From NCBI GenBank assembly GCA_024275975.1, contig JAJRYC010000090.1, forward strand, positions 54,030 to 118,029: a stretch of DNA of 64,000 bases, read 5' to 3'. The stretch is from Nitrospirota bacterium (GTDB lineage Bacteria; Nitrospirota; Thermodesulfovibrionia; Thermodesulfovibrionales; UBA6898). The notes beneath the pieces were generated by a model. The model was not told where the DNA came from and did not search any database. It saw only the letters and a list, made by a program, of their open reading frames with translations. The position numbers and the translations under genes were made by a program. Below, one piece after another: positions 1 through 6,914 of this stretch. Each line of letters begins with the position of its first letter. Positions within the stretch are counted from its first letter, which is position 1.

Positions 1-1665
1 GTTGATTTTCTTGAAATAGTCTATATCCGCAATCAACAGTGATATGGGCGAGGAGAACCTGTTCAGCCGTCTGAGTTCCTCCGACAATTTCTCCTGAAAG
101 GTCCTGTGGTTATAGAGTCCGGTAAGACCGTCGGTGGTGGCGAGCTTTTCTATCTCCGCGTGCAGTTTCGCGTTAGCGATTGATGTTGACGCCTGGTTGC
201 ACATAACTTCCAGCAGTCCGGTCTGGAACGTATCAAAGGCATCTTTTTTTCCGGAAAGCAGGACAAAGAGTCCGAGAAGCTGCTTTTCATAAAGCATGGG
301 CAAGGCTATAACCGACCGGATGTTTTCGGTCTTAAAAGGCATTATCCGGATGGGATACCCGGCAGTGTCGCTCACGTAATGCCTCTGCCTGTTCACAGCC
401 GCGAAATTGATGATCGTGCTCCTGAGATCGAACAGTCTTTTGTCTACTGATAATTCTCCTGTGTGATATCTTAATTCATATTTCCTGTCCCTTCGAATAA
501 AGATGAAAGCCTGTGAGTCTGTCACCTTTTCAGCCGCTTCGCAGAGCTTCCTTGCCGTCACATTCAGGTCGAGCGACGAGACAAGGTTCGCGCTCTCCTC
601 CTTGAGTATTCTCAACCCGAAGACATCGCGCTTTATCATCGAATATACCCTTTCCCTATCAAGTATCCTGATGATATGCCCGGAGAACATCCTGGCGGTG
701 TCCCTGTCCGATTCAGTGAAGGCGTGATATCTAGAACTGTCCACGGTCAGCACCCCAACCGGTAGTTGACCGTCCAGCAGAGGGACCGCGATAATAGAAG
801 AAATCTTGAGGTCCTTTATATATCCGGCATCAAGTGCTTTTTTATTCAGTTCGCCGAAAAGAAGCGTTTTTCTCTCTTTTACGCAGATATTCAGGACACC
901 TCTGCCGTCGATTATAATATCGTCTCTTTCCCAGGTCGAACATCTCAGGTGAAAGCTGTCACCATCGGGTATAAAGAGGTTGGCGGAATCCGCGAATGTC
1001 GCCTGTTTGACCGTAAGAAGCATGTCCATGATCTCTTCGTCGGTCTTCAGCATTGACGCAAAGTGATGGGAAAGGACCTCGGTGTTCTCAAGTGATTCCA
1101 TGCCGGTTTCACTCATTACTTCCCTCGCGTTTTCACTGATCGACCGCAGGGACGACATCGCCTTCTCTTTCTCCTTTCTCAGGTTATTGAATATCAGGAT
1201 GGATATGGCGGCCGTCAGGATCAAAAAGACTGAAAAAACCGTTTCTTCGAAGACATCCTTCCCGGAGATGAAAGTCCTCAGTTCCAGAAACGGCATCAGC
1301 AGTGACAGGGATATGACGGTCCCGGGGCTGTAAAAGGCAGCGGTAGTGAGAATAAAGGGAAAATAGGCCAGGTTTAGCCATGGCAAGTTAAGGGCGTGTG
1401 ATGTTCCGGCGATGATTAACGCGATAGAAAAGAGGAATTCGACCTGAAATGCCCTTTTCTTATCCGTAAAGTGCAGTATCGAATATATTAGAACTGTTGA
1501 TAAGCTTAATAAAAACCAGAATAGAGGTTTTTTTTCAGGGAGAAAAACCAGCAGGCCGAACCAGGTGGAAACAATAAATAAGAGGGCTACGCCTCTCTTT
1601 ATCCTGGAGCCCTGCCCTTTTTTAGCTCCTCTTCCCTGAAGAATTTTCTGTAAAGGACTTCCCAT
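1..1665 (-). CDS. Membrane GAF-GAF-GGDEF diguanylate cyclase, 3' end outside window
   Basis: This is a membrane-anchored diguanylate cyclase whose 3' end runs off the left edge; 555 codons are visible. Hydrophobic segments at about residues 25-43, 48-65, 77-95, 98-125 and 141-160 form the membrane part. Two GAF-like sensor domains follow (about 190-330 and 345-485). The GGDEF domain opens with DGLTGLYNHRTF at residue 512 and reaches ADIDYFKKIN at the edge, so the catalytic GG(D/E)EF loop itself cannot be checked. The family makes cyclic di-GMP from two GTP at the inner membrane. I chose the ATG at 1665 because TGA lies directly upstream in frame and GGAAG sits 6 bases before it; this start overlaps the end of the upstream DUF507 gene, suggesting translational coupling. 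What the GAF domains sense is unknown. Confidence 0.9.
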   Translation of the reverse strand, partial: MGSPLQKILQGRGAKKGQGSRIKRGVALLFIVSTWFGLLVFLPEKKPLFWFLLSLSTVLIYSILHFTDKKRAFQVEFLFSIALIIAGTSHALNLPWLNLAYFPFILTTAAFYSPGTVISLSLLMPFLELRTFISGKDVFEETVFSVFLILTAAISILIFNNLRKEKEKAMSSLRSISENAREVMSETGMESLENTEVLSHHFASMLKTDEEIMDMLLTVKQATFADSANLFIPDGDSFHLRCSTWERDDIIIDGRGVLNICVKERKTLLFGELNKKALDAGYIKDLKISSIIAVPLLDGQLPVGVLTVDSSRYHAFTESDRDTARMFSGHIIRILDRERVYSMIKRDVFGLRILKEESANLVSSLDLNVTARKLCEAAEKVTDSQAFIFIRRDRKYELRYHTGELSVDKRLFDLRSTIINFAAVNRQRHYVSDTAGYPIRIMPFKTENIRSVIALPMLYEKQLLGLFVLLSGKKDAFDTFQTGLLEVMCNQASTSIANAKLHAEIEKLATTDGLTGLYNHRTFQEKLSEELRRLNRFSSPISLLIADIDYFKKIN

Positions 1666-1883
1666 TCAGGACTTCCTTCTACCAGTTTTTTCGAAAATGA
1701 CTGGAGTTTTCGCCTGACAATCTGATCTATCTCCTCCCCTACATTAAGCTCGGCAATAATCGCGCGCTTTATCCCGCGCCTGATCACACTTTTATCTTCG
1801 ATCAACTCTACCAGATCTTTTTCGATAAGGTTTCCAAGAAGAACATGACTTAAATGTGAAATCTTATCATCGGAGAGCATCAT
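1599..1883 (-). CDS. DUF507 family protein (second of a tandem pair)
   Basis: A 94-residue soluble protein recognised as DUF507 by its overall pattern: an N-terminal helix, a central stretch of Lys/Glu/Ile-rich helices and the closing motif YRKFFREEELKK. It shares the same architecture as its upstream neighbour, including the basic-acidic spacing and the final YRK(F/L)F element, so the two look like an ancient tandem duplication. Its ATG overlaps the stop of the upstream copy in an ATGA arrangement (1880-1883), and its own end overlaps the start of the diguanylate cyclase gene, so the three are probably one transcript. No catalytic motif is visible and the biochemical role of DUF507 is not established. 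Confidence 0.8.
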   Translation of the reverse strand: MMLSDDKISHLSHVLLGNLIEKDLVELIEDKSVIRRGIKRAIIAELNVGEEIDQIVRRKLQSFSKKLVEGSPEWEVLYRKFFREEELKKGRAPG

Positions 1884-2161
1884 AGGACGATATTTCTTTC
1901 TCTTACCAGTCTGCTTTTCGTCAAATCGAACAGTTTTCTGTAATCCATCCTGCCACGTTCTATGTCCGACTCATGTTTTTTAAGGATCTCTCTCACCTCA
2001 TCGTTAAGCCTGTCTTCCACTAAAAGCTCTTCCATGATTATGCTCTCGACGTTAACCAGAAATTTATCCACGGGTATCTTCGGCCTGATAAGCCCCTGAG
2101 ATATCAGGTTGTTTGATATCTTTTTCGCCATTATCGGCACCCAGGATTTAGGAATCTTCAT
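1880..2161 (-). CDS. DUF507 family protein (first of a tandem pair)
   Basis: A 93-residue protein of the DUF507 family, predicted soluble and helical, with the family-like ending MDYRKLFDLTKSRLVRERN. The ATG lies only a few bases after the terminal TAA (2163-2165) of the full-length rpsR frame, so this gene is probably translated from the ribosomal-protein transcript. The pairing of two DUF507 genes is a known arrangement in Nitrospirota and deltaproteobacterial genomes. rplI, which often follows rpsR, is absent here and the DUF507 pair takes its place. Function is unknown; the position next to rpsR and ssb hints at a housekeeping role, which is inference only. Confidence 0.8.
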   Translation of the reverse strand: MKIPKSWVPIMAKKISNNLISQGLIRPKIPVDKFLVNVESIIMEELLVEDRLNDEVREILKKHESDIERGRMDYRKLFDLTKSRLVRERNIVL

Positions 2162-2162
2162 A

Positions 2163-2393
2163 TTATCTTTCTACAAATGAAAGTAATGCTATATTTCTTG
2201 CCTTCATGATCATTTATTTAAGTTCCCTCTGGTGTTTGGCGCATGTGCCGGTCATTCTCCTTGAAAGTATCTTGCCTCTATCGGTAAGATAGCTCTTGAG
2301 GAGTCTGAGATCTTTATAGTCTATGAACTCCGTTTTTTCAGAGCAGAATTTGCAAAATTTTCTTCTCTGAAATCTTCTCTGCTGAAATGCCAT
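2163..2393 (-). CDS. rpsR: 30S ribosomal protein S18, interrupted by an in-frame TAA
   Basis: Ribosomal protein S18 of the small-subunit platform, where it binds S6. The N-terminal part is typical ([35 protein letters not shown]) and starts at an ATG preceded by GGAGG. After codon 59 an in-frame TAA (2214-2216) stops the frame. The next 16 codons in the same frame read [16 protein letters not shown], which is the normal S18 C-terminus (compare the usual AIKRARNIALLPF), ending at TAA 2163-2165. Full length would be 76 residues, the family norm, and one codon (usually Arg, Lys or similar; Gln if CAA mutated) is replaced by the stop. The gene follows ssb in the usual rpsF-ssb-rpsR order. A consensus error, a real nonsense mutation or readthrough are all possible; S18 is normally essential. 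Confidence 0.9.
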
Positions 2394-2439
2394 TGTTCCT
2401 CCATATTATATATTATAATGTTTTAGTTTGCTATGCTTC

Positions 2440-2841
2440 CTAAAATGGTTCAATATCTGTGGTCTCTTCAGGTGGAGTAATATCTCCCCCGCCGGCTCCG
2501 GCAGTCTCCTGTGAGGCTCCCTTCTTTGGTGAAAGGAACTTCACCGACTGCGCTACAACCTCGAATTTGCTTTTCTGCTGACCCTCGGATTCCCAGCGCC
2601 GTTCCTGTAACCTGCCCTCTACAAGAGCTGAACTTCCTTTGTTCAGAAACTGGCCGCATGATTCCGCCTGCTTTCCGAAGACCACAATGTCTATAAAAGT
2701 CGTCTCCTGTTTCATTTCATCGCCCTGTTTGTACCTGTAGTTAACGGCCAGCCTGAATGATGATACAGGAGTTCCCTGCGGCGTATACCTTAATTCGGGA
2801 TCTTTTGTGAGATTTCCAATCAGTATAACTTTGTTGTACAT
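2440..2841 (-). CDS. ssb: Single-stranded DNA-binding protein
   Basis: SSB coats single-stranded DNA in replication, recombination and repair. The 133-residue protein has the OB fold start MYNKVILIGNLTKDPELRY, the inner FIDIVVFGKQAE strand region and VEGRLQERRWES, all standard for bacterial SSB. The C-terminus is a Gly/Thr-rich linker ending in DIEPF, a slightly degenerate form of the acidic DDIPF tail that recruits partner proteins. The ATG directly follows the TAA of rpsF (TAAATG), with a GTGAGG ribosome-binding site inside the rpsF end, so translation is coupled. The rpsF-ssb-rpsR order is a widespread conserved operon. Confidence 0.97.
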   Translation of the reverse strand: MYNKVILIGNLTKDPELRYTPQGTPVSSFRLAVNYRYKQGDEMKQETTFIDIVVFGKQAESCGQFLNKGSSALVEGRLQERRWESEGQQKSKFEVVAQSVKFLSPKKGASQETAGAGGGDITPPEETTDIEPF

Positions 2842-3342
2842 TTAGACCTCACTTTCGGTCTCTTCAGTTGTTTTAGTTGTAGCCGCAGTTGTTTCGACCG
2901 CCGCTGTTTCAGTTGCAGCCGCTTCAGTTGCAGCCGCTTCAGTTTCTGTCGCTTCAGTTGCTGCTGCTTCAGTTTCTGCTGCTTCAGCCGCCGCTGCCGC
3001 TTCGACCGCTGCTGCTTCAGCCGCCGCCTGAACACTCTCAAGGCGCTTAATCTGCTTCGACCCAAGTTTTACAACCATGAATTTTATGACCGGATCAAAG
3101 ACCTTGTATAATTCTTCAAGTTTCTTTATTGTTGCGGGGGGTGTTTTGAAGATCAGGAGCACATAATAGCCTTTGCTATGCTTGTTGATCTCATAGGCCA
3201 GTTTCTTTCTGCCCCATAAGTCGGTTTTAAGTATCTCTCCGCCTGCCTTGACAACGACATCCGAAATTCTTGAAATGGCTGTGTTGATTTCCTCGTCCGG
3301 CAACGCCGCATTAAGGATTACAATGTTTTCGTATATGTCCAA
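2842..3342 (-). CDS. rpsF: 30S ribosomal protein S6 with a long Ala/Glu/Thr-rich tail
   Basis: S6 is the partner of S18 on the 30S platform. Residues 1-102 are a complete S6 domain (YENIVILNAALPDEEI at the N-terminus, LWGRKKLAYEI, GYYVLLIF, KVFDPVIKFMVV). Residues 103-166 form an extra tail made almost only of Ala, Glu and Thr, coded by imperfect 15-base direct repeats. S6 proteins are usually near 95-130 residues, so the tail is unusually long; acidic S6 tails occur elsewhere (E. coli S6 is post-translationally glutamylated), but this one is repeat-built. The start is TTG at 3342, chosen because AGAAGGAGG lies 8 bases upstream and no ATG or GTG fits. First gene of the rpsF-ssb-rpsR operon. 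Confidence 0.96.
   Translation of the reverse strand: MDIYENIVILNAALPDEEINTAISRISDVVVKAGGEILKTDLWGRKKLAYEINKHSKGYYVLLIFKTPPATIKKLEELYKVFDPVIKFMVVKLGSKQIKRLESVQAAAEAAAVEAAAAAEAAETEAAATEATETEAAATEAAATETAAVETTAATTKTTEETESEV
2874..3030 (-). repeat. Imperfect 15-base tandem repeats coding the S6 tail
   Basis: Within the end of rpsF, units resembling GCTTCAGTTGCAGCC (plus-strand reading) recur in tandem with interruptions. They encode Glu-Ala-Ala-Ala-Thr pentads, so repeat-number change would alter tail length in five-residue steps without breaking the frame. Confidence 0.8.
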
Positions 3343-3649
3343 TGATGAACCTCCTTCTGGATTTTTCCTGAAAGCTCAGGATTAAAGCCCTTTCCAAGGG
3401 AAAGAGCAAGGAACCATATTTTATAACATGTAAGACGATGTTGCGTCAACAGGAAATGAGGTTCAACGTTCTATGTTCAAGGTTCTACGTTAACAGACTA
3501 AAAGCAAAAAGCACCAACAGGAAAAGAAGTTCAACGTTCCATGTTTAGAGGCAGTTGAACTTTGTTTTGTCCTTTTGTCTGTTACGCTATGCTCTATGCA
3601 CTATGCGTCGTTATCCTTTGCGTCGTTATCCGTTGCGCTATGCTTTTTT
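3343..3649. repeat. Intergenic region with inverted heptad-repeat clusters
   Basis: No gene is supported here. Two families of dispersed heptads meet head to head. At 3461-3494 and 3529-3546 the minus-strand form of the GTTGAAC-type heptads occurs. At 3578-3643 the plus-strand ACTATGC/GCTATGC and GCGTCGTTATCC units occur. The same units recur at about 30.4, 41-44.5 and 45-48 kb. A long open frame over this stretch (3555-3869) only translates the repeats and then enters nifB out of frame. Confidence 0.7.
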
Positions 3650-3665
3650 TGTAGCTTTTGCGACA
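3650..3665 (+). promoter_or_regulatory. NifA-type upstream activator site (TGT-N10-ACA)
   Basis: TGT, ten bases, ACA: an exact match to the NifA upstream activator consensus. It lies about 100 bases before the expected start point of the sigma-54 promoter at 3730-3745, which is the usual distance for an enhancer-binding activator. TGT-N10-ACA alone is weakly specific, but its placement ahead of a sigma-54 promoter and nifB makes the assignment strong. Confidence 0.75.
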
Positions 3666-3729
3666 TTATTGTTCTTGTTGTCGGGTCGCATTTCTCCTGA
3701 AACTCCACGTTATCAACGAGTTATCGTGA

Positions 3730-3745
3730 TGGCACCGCTGTTGCT
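3730..3745 (+). promoter_or_regulatory. Sigma-54 promoter of nifB-modABC
   Basis: TGGCAC-N5-TTGCT matches the -24/-12 consensus of RpoN promoters at all core positions, with the GG and GC elements correctly spaced. Transcription would start near 3756, leaving a leader of roughly 35 bases before the nifB ATG. Expression is therefore expected to need RpoN and NifA, under nitrogen limitation and low oxygen. Confidence 0.85.
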
Positions 3746-3789
3746 CTATATAAGCCGAGAAAAATGTATTTTAAGGAGAGAGATCCAAA

Positions 3790-4686
3790 ATGAAAAGATA
3801 TTTTACGCCCCAGGAGAAAAGTTCAGTTTTCAGCCGGCATCCATGTTTTTCTTTGGACGCTCACGATAAATTCGGCAGAATACATCTGCCGGTTGCGCCT
3901 GCCTGTAATATTCAGTGCAGGTACTGCTCAAAGAAATACGATTGCGCTAACGAGTCAAGGCCAGGCATCGCCAGCAGGGTTTTAAATCCGAATGAAGCAC
4001 TCGAAAGGGTCAGGTCTCTGGTTGAAAGGAACGAACGGCTGAGTGTAATCGGGATAGCCGGTTCCGGAGACCCGCTGGCTAATGACGCGACTTTCGAGGT
4101 CTTCGGCGCGGTCCACCGGGAGTATCCTGATTTGACGCTCTGTGTCTCGACAAACGGACTTCTCCTTTCCGAAAGGCTTGAGGACCTTCTTGAAGCCGGG
4201 GTGAGCAGCCTAACCATAACCATTAACGCTGTCCGGCCGGAGATCGCCGTCAACGTATATTCATGGGTGTCGTACAGGGGTGAACTTTACAAGGGCATGG
4301 AGGCGGCCGAATGCCTGCTCGGGAACCAGTGGGCGGGGCTGAGAGCGGCTGTTGAGACAGGACTTATCGTGAAGATTAATACTGTTCTGATCCCGGGCGT
4401 CAATGACATTGAGATTCCATCCGTGGCGCGCGCCGCCGCTGACACAGGAGCGGACATCATGAACATAATGCCGCTGATCCCCAAGGCCGAATTTGAAGAT
4501 AAACAGAGACCATCTCATGAAGTTGTCAGCCGGTTACGCTGTGAGTGCGAAAAGTTTATGCCTCAGATGAGCCATTGCAGGCAGTGCAGGGCGGACGCCT
4601 GCGGCACAATCGGCGAGGACAAGGATATGGAGCTTGAGGTGCTGTTGTCGAGAATCGGAGAAGAATATTGTGATATGGTTTTATAA
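3790..4686 (+). CDS. nifB: Nitrogenase cofactor biosynthesis radical SAM protein NifB
   Basis: NifB fuses two [4Fe-4S] clusters and inserts carbide to form NifB-co, the core of the nitrogenase FeMo cofactor. The 298-residue protein starts with HPCFSLDAHDKFGRIHLPVA, carries the radical SAM cluster motif CNIQCRYC at about residues 38-45, the NifB-typical KYDCANESRPG, the SAM-binding GSGDPL, and the C-terminal Cys-rich MPQMSHCRQCRADACG. It lacks the C-terminal NifX-like domain found in many longer NifBs, so it is the short form. The ATG is preceded by AAGGAG at 3773-3778. It is driven by a sigma-54 promoter with a NifA site and followed by modABC, coupling cofactor assembly with molybdate supply. 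nifHDK is not in the window. Confidence 0.95.
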   Translation: MKRYFTPQEKSSVFSRHPCFSLDAHDKFGRIHLPVAPACNIQCRYCSKKYDCANESRPGIASRVLNPNEALERVRSLVERNERLSVIGIAGSGDPLANDATFEVFGAVHREYPDLTLCVSTNGLLLSERLEDLLEAGVSSLTITINAVRPEIAVNVYSWVSYRGELYKGMEAAECLLGNQWAGLRAAVETGLIVKINTVLIPGVNDIEIPSVARAAADTGADIMNIMPLIPKAEFEDKQRPSHEVVSRLRCECEKFMPQMSHCRQCRADACGTIGEDKDMELEVLLSRIGEEYCDMVL

Positions 4687-5491
4687 AAAAAGCTCTATAT
4701 GCGGGTCCGGGGCTTTCATGGTAACGGTGCTGTTTTTTTTTCTGTTGTTTCTTTCCGGAAAGGCTTTTGCCGGGCCGCGGGATGAAATAACCGTATCCGC
4801 CGCCATGAGCCTGAAGGATGTCTTTGAAGAGATTGGAGAGATGTTTGAGCTGAATCACAGAAACGTGAAAGTCTATCTCAATTTCGGGGGATCAGGCGCG
4901 CTCAGAAGGCAGATACAGGGAGGAGCTCCCGTGGATGTATTCGCCGCCGCGTCGGCATGTGATATGGACGAACTCTCCGCCAAGGGGCTGATTGTCGGAG
5001 AATCGAGGCGGAGCTTTACTGGAAATAGTATCGTCCTGGTTGTGCCGGCTGATTCAGAGTTGCGTATAGGGTCTTTTCATGACCTGTTAAAGGGCGGGGT
5101 AAAAAGGGTCGCTATCGGCAATCCCGGGACTGTTTCCGCAGGAAGGTACTCACGGGAAGTATTGAAGTACCTTCGTCTCTGGAATATGCTGAAGGACAGA
5201 ATTATTTTTACCGAAAATGTGCGGCAGGTGATGGATTATGTGGCCAGGGGTGAAGTTGACGCCGGTATGGTGTATGTGACTGATACGAGAATGCGCCCTG
5301 AGGCCGTAAAGGTGATCGCCGGGGCGCCGGAAGGGAGCTATGGACCCGTGGTTTATCCCGTGGCGGTTGTAAAAGGCGCCCGGAATGAGAAACTGGCGAG
5401 AGAGTTCATTGCACTTGTGTGGTCCGATAGCGGAAGAAATATATTATCAAAATACGGGTTTCGGCCCTTAAGTCGAGGAGATAAAAAATGA
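4670..5491 (+). CDS. modA: Molybdate ABC transporter, periplasmic binding protein
   Basis: ModA captures molybdate or tungstate in the periplasm and hands it to ModBC. After a signal peptide (hydrophobic VTVLFFFLLFLSG, cleavage likely after KAFA) the mature protein shows the family features EITVSAAMSLKDVFEEIG, NFGGSGALRRQIQ, GAPVDVFAAAS, GNPGTVSAGRYS and the late GMVYVTD. The start is uncertain: GTG at 4670 has GGAGAAG 8 bases upstream and gives a signal peptide with a basic n-region. The ATG at 4718 gives a shorter n-region, and an ATG at 4634 lies inside nifB. All overlap or nearly touch nifB, consistent with one nif-regulated transcript. It overlaps modB by 4 bases. Confidence 0.93.
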   Translation: MIWFYKKSSICGSGAFMVTVLFFFLLFLSGKAFAGPRDEITVSAAMSLKDVFEEIGEMFELNHRNVKVYLNFGGSGALRRQIQGGAPVDVFAAASACDMDELSAKGLIVGESRRSFTGNSIVLVVPADSELRIGSFHDLLKGGVKRVAIGNPGTVSAGRYSREVLKYLRLWNMLKDRIIFTENVRQVMDYVARGEVDAGMVYVTDTRMRPEAVKVIAGAPEGSYGPVVYPVAVVKGARNEKLAREFIALVWSDSGRNILSKYGFRPLSRGDKK

Positions 5492-6153
5492 ACGGTTCCG
5501 TGCTGTTTTCCCTGAGACTGTATCTTCAGGTGGCTTTGACCGCAACATTCTTTGTGATACTCGTGGGAGTATGTATCGCCTATCTTCTTGCGAGGAAGGA
5601 TTTCAGGGGAAGGGACCTGATCGACAGCCTTGTCACTCTTCCCCTCGTGCTCCCGCCTACAGTGACCGGCTATTATCTCATCATACTCTTTGGAAAGAGC
5701 GGGTTGATAGGGAAACATTTATTCACCTTGATGGGCTGGAATATCATGTTCACATGGTACGCCGCAGTCCTAGCGTCATTCGTGGTGGCTCTGCCTCTGA
5801 TGATAAAGACCGCCAGGGCCGCAATCGAGTCTGTTGACAAAAACCTGATTAACGCCTCCCATACACTGGGCCGTTCGGAAGTTGAAACCGTCTTTAAAGT
5901 TATACTTCCCCTCTCCGGAAGAGGACTGGTGGCGGGCGCTGTCCTTTCATTCGCGCGGGCGATGGGAGAGTTCGGCGCCACGCTGATGCTTGCTGGGAAT
6001 ATACCCGGCAGGACGGACACCATGCCTCTTGCCATATATACCCTGGCCAATAGTGGTGACCGGTCGGGCGCGAATATAATGGTGCTGATCTTTACCGTAA
6101 TTTCCGGGCTATTTCTTTATATCTCCAACAGATTTGCGATGAGGACCGCCTGA
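5488..6153 (+). CDS. modB: Molybdate ABC transporter permease
   Basis: ModB is the membrane channel of the molybdate importer. The 221-residue protein has about five to six transmembrane helices and the permease EAA-type signature region ending in AMGEFGATLMLAGNIPGRT, which is characteristic of ModB and CysT/W permeases and contacts the ATPase. Other family marks are LPLVLPPTVTGYYL and VALPLMIKTARAAIESVD. The ATG overlaps the modA stop (ATGA), and the stop overlaps the modC start by one base, so the three subunits are translationally coupled. Length is normal for the family. Confidence 0.95.
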   Translation: MNGSVLFSLRLYLQVALTATFFVILVGVCIAYLLARKDFRGRDLIDSLVTLPLVLPPTVTGYYLIILFGKSGLIGKHLFTLMGWNIMFTWYAAVLASFVVALPLMIKTARAAIESVDKNLINASHTLGRSEVETVFKVILPLSGRGLVAGAVLSFARAMGEFGATLMLAGNIPGRTDTMPLAIYTLANSGDRSGANIMVLIFTVISGLFLYISNRFAMRTA

Positions 6154-6905
6154 TGGGTCTGTCGGTCAGGATATTTAAAAAAGTGGATGAATTCACCCTT
6201 GATGTAAAATGGGACACAGGCAACGATCTTTCTGTGCTATTTGGACATTCAGGCGCCGGGAAATCAATGACACTTCAGATGATTGCAGGTATTGCAAGAC
6301 CTGATTACGGATGCATAAGCTTGAATGGAAAGGTGCTCTTTGACAGCTCCAGTGCGATCAATCTTTTACCACAGCAGCGTTCTTTCGGGTATGTATCCCA
6401 GGATCCGGCGCTTTTTCCGCATATGAAGGTAAGGGACAATATTCTATACGGTACCAAAGGGATTATCAGGGCTGAAAGGAGAGCGATGGTTAATGAAATG
6501 ATCAGGCTTCTCCGTCTCGGTGGGCTTGAAAACAGACTGCCGTCTGAAATATCCGGCGGACAGAAACAGAGGGTTGCTCTCGCGAGGGCGCTTGTGAGGA
6601 GGCCTGACGCCCTTCTTCTGGATGAACCTTTTTCCGCCCTTGACACACCGATACGCCTTGAGATGAGGAAGGTTCTTAATGGGATCCGGCGGGAATTCGG
6701 CATCCCTGTTGTCCTTGTAACCCATGATACGGCCGAGGCATGTGCCATGGCCGACAGGGTGATCGTTTATGACCGGGGCAGTATCGGGCGGACCGGCCGG
6801 CCCGGTGAGATATTTGCGGACCGGGCAATCCGGCGTTCGCAAAAGGCGGTTGATGTACAGAACACCCAGAGAGATGCTCATCGCATACTTTTCTGTGTAA
6901 ACTGA
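6153..6905 (+). CDS. modC: Molybdate ABC transporter ATPase lacking the MOP domain
   Basis: ModC powers molybdate import. Walker A is GHSGAGKS (about residues 31-38), the Q-loop region is GYVSQDPALFPHM, the ABC signature is SGGQKQR, Walker B is ALLLDEP, and the switch His is in LVTHD. The protein stops at 250 residues, whereas ModC is commonly about 350 with a C-terminal molybdate-binding MOP domain that gives feedback inhibition. That domain is absent here, so regulation by internal molybdate would need to act elsewhere. It is the last gene of the nifB-modABC unit and converges on the sensor kinase gene, with 9 bases between them. Confidence 0.93.
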   Translation: MGLSVRIFKKVDEFTLDVKWDTGNDLSVLFGHSGAGKSMTLQMIAGIARPDYGCISLNGKVLFDSSSAINLLPQQRSFGYVSQDPALFPHMKVRDNILYGTKGIIRAERRAMVNEMIRLLRLGGLENRLPSEISGGQKQRVALARALVRRPDALLLDEPFSALDTPIRLEMRKVLNGIRREFGIPVVLVTHDTAEACAMADRVIVYDRGSIGRTGRPGEIFADRAIRRSQKAVDVQNTQRDAHRILFCVN

Positions 6906-6914
6906 GCTTCCGTG

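Noticed and set aside
3555..3869. A 104-codon open frame before nifB.
   Set aside because: It translates heptad repeats (RRYPLRRYPLRYA) and then overlaps nifB in another frame; no ribosome-binding site or family pattern.
3343..6905. Nitrogenase structural genes near nifB.
   Set aside because: All frames between rpsF and the sensor kinase were accounted for; nifHDK is not in the window.
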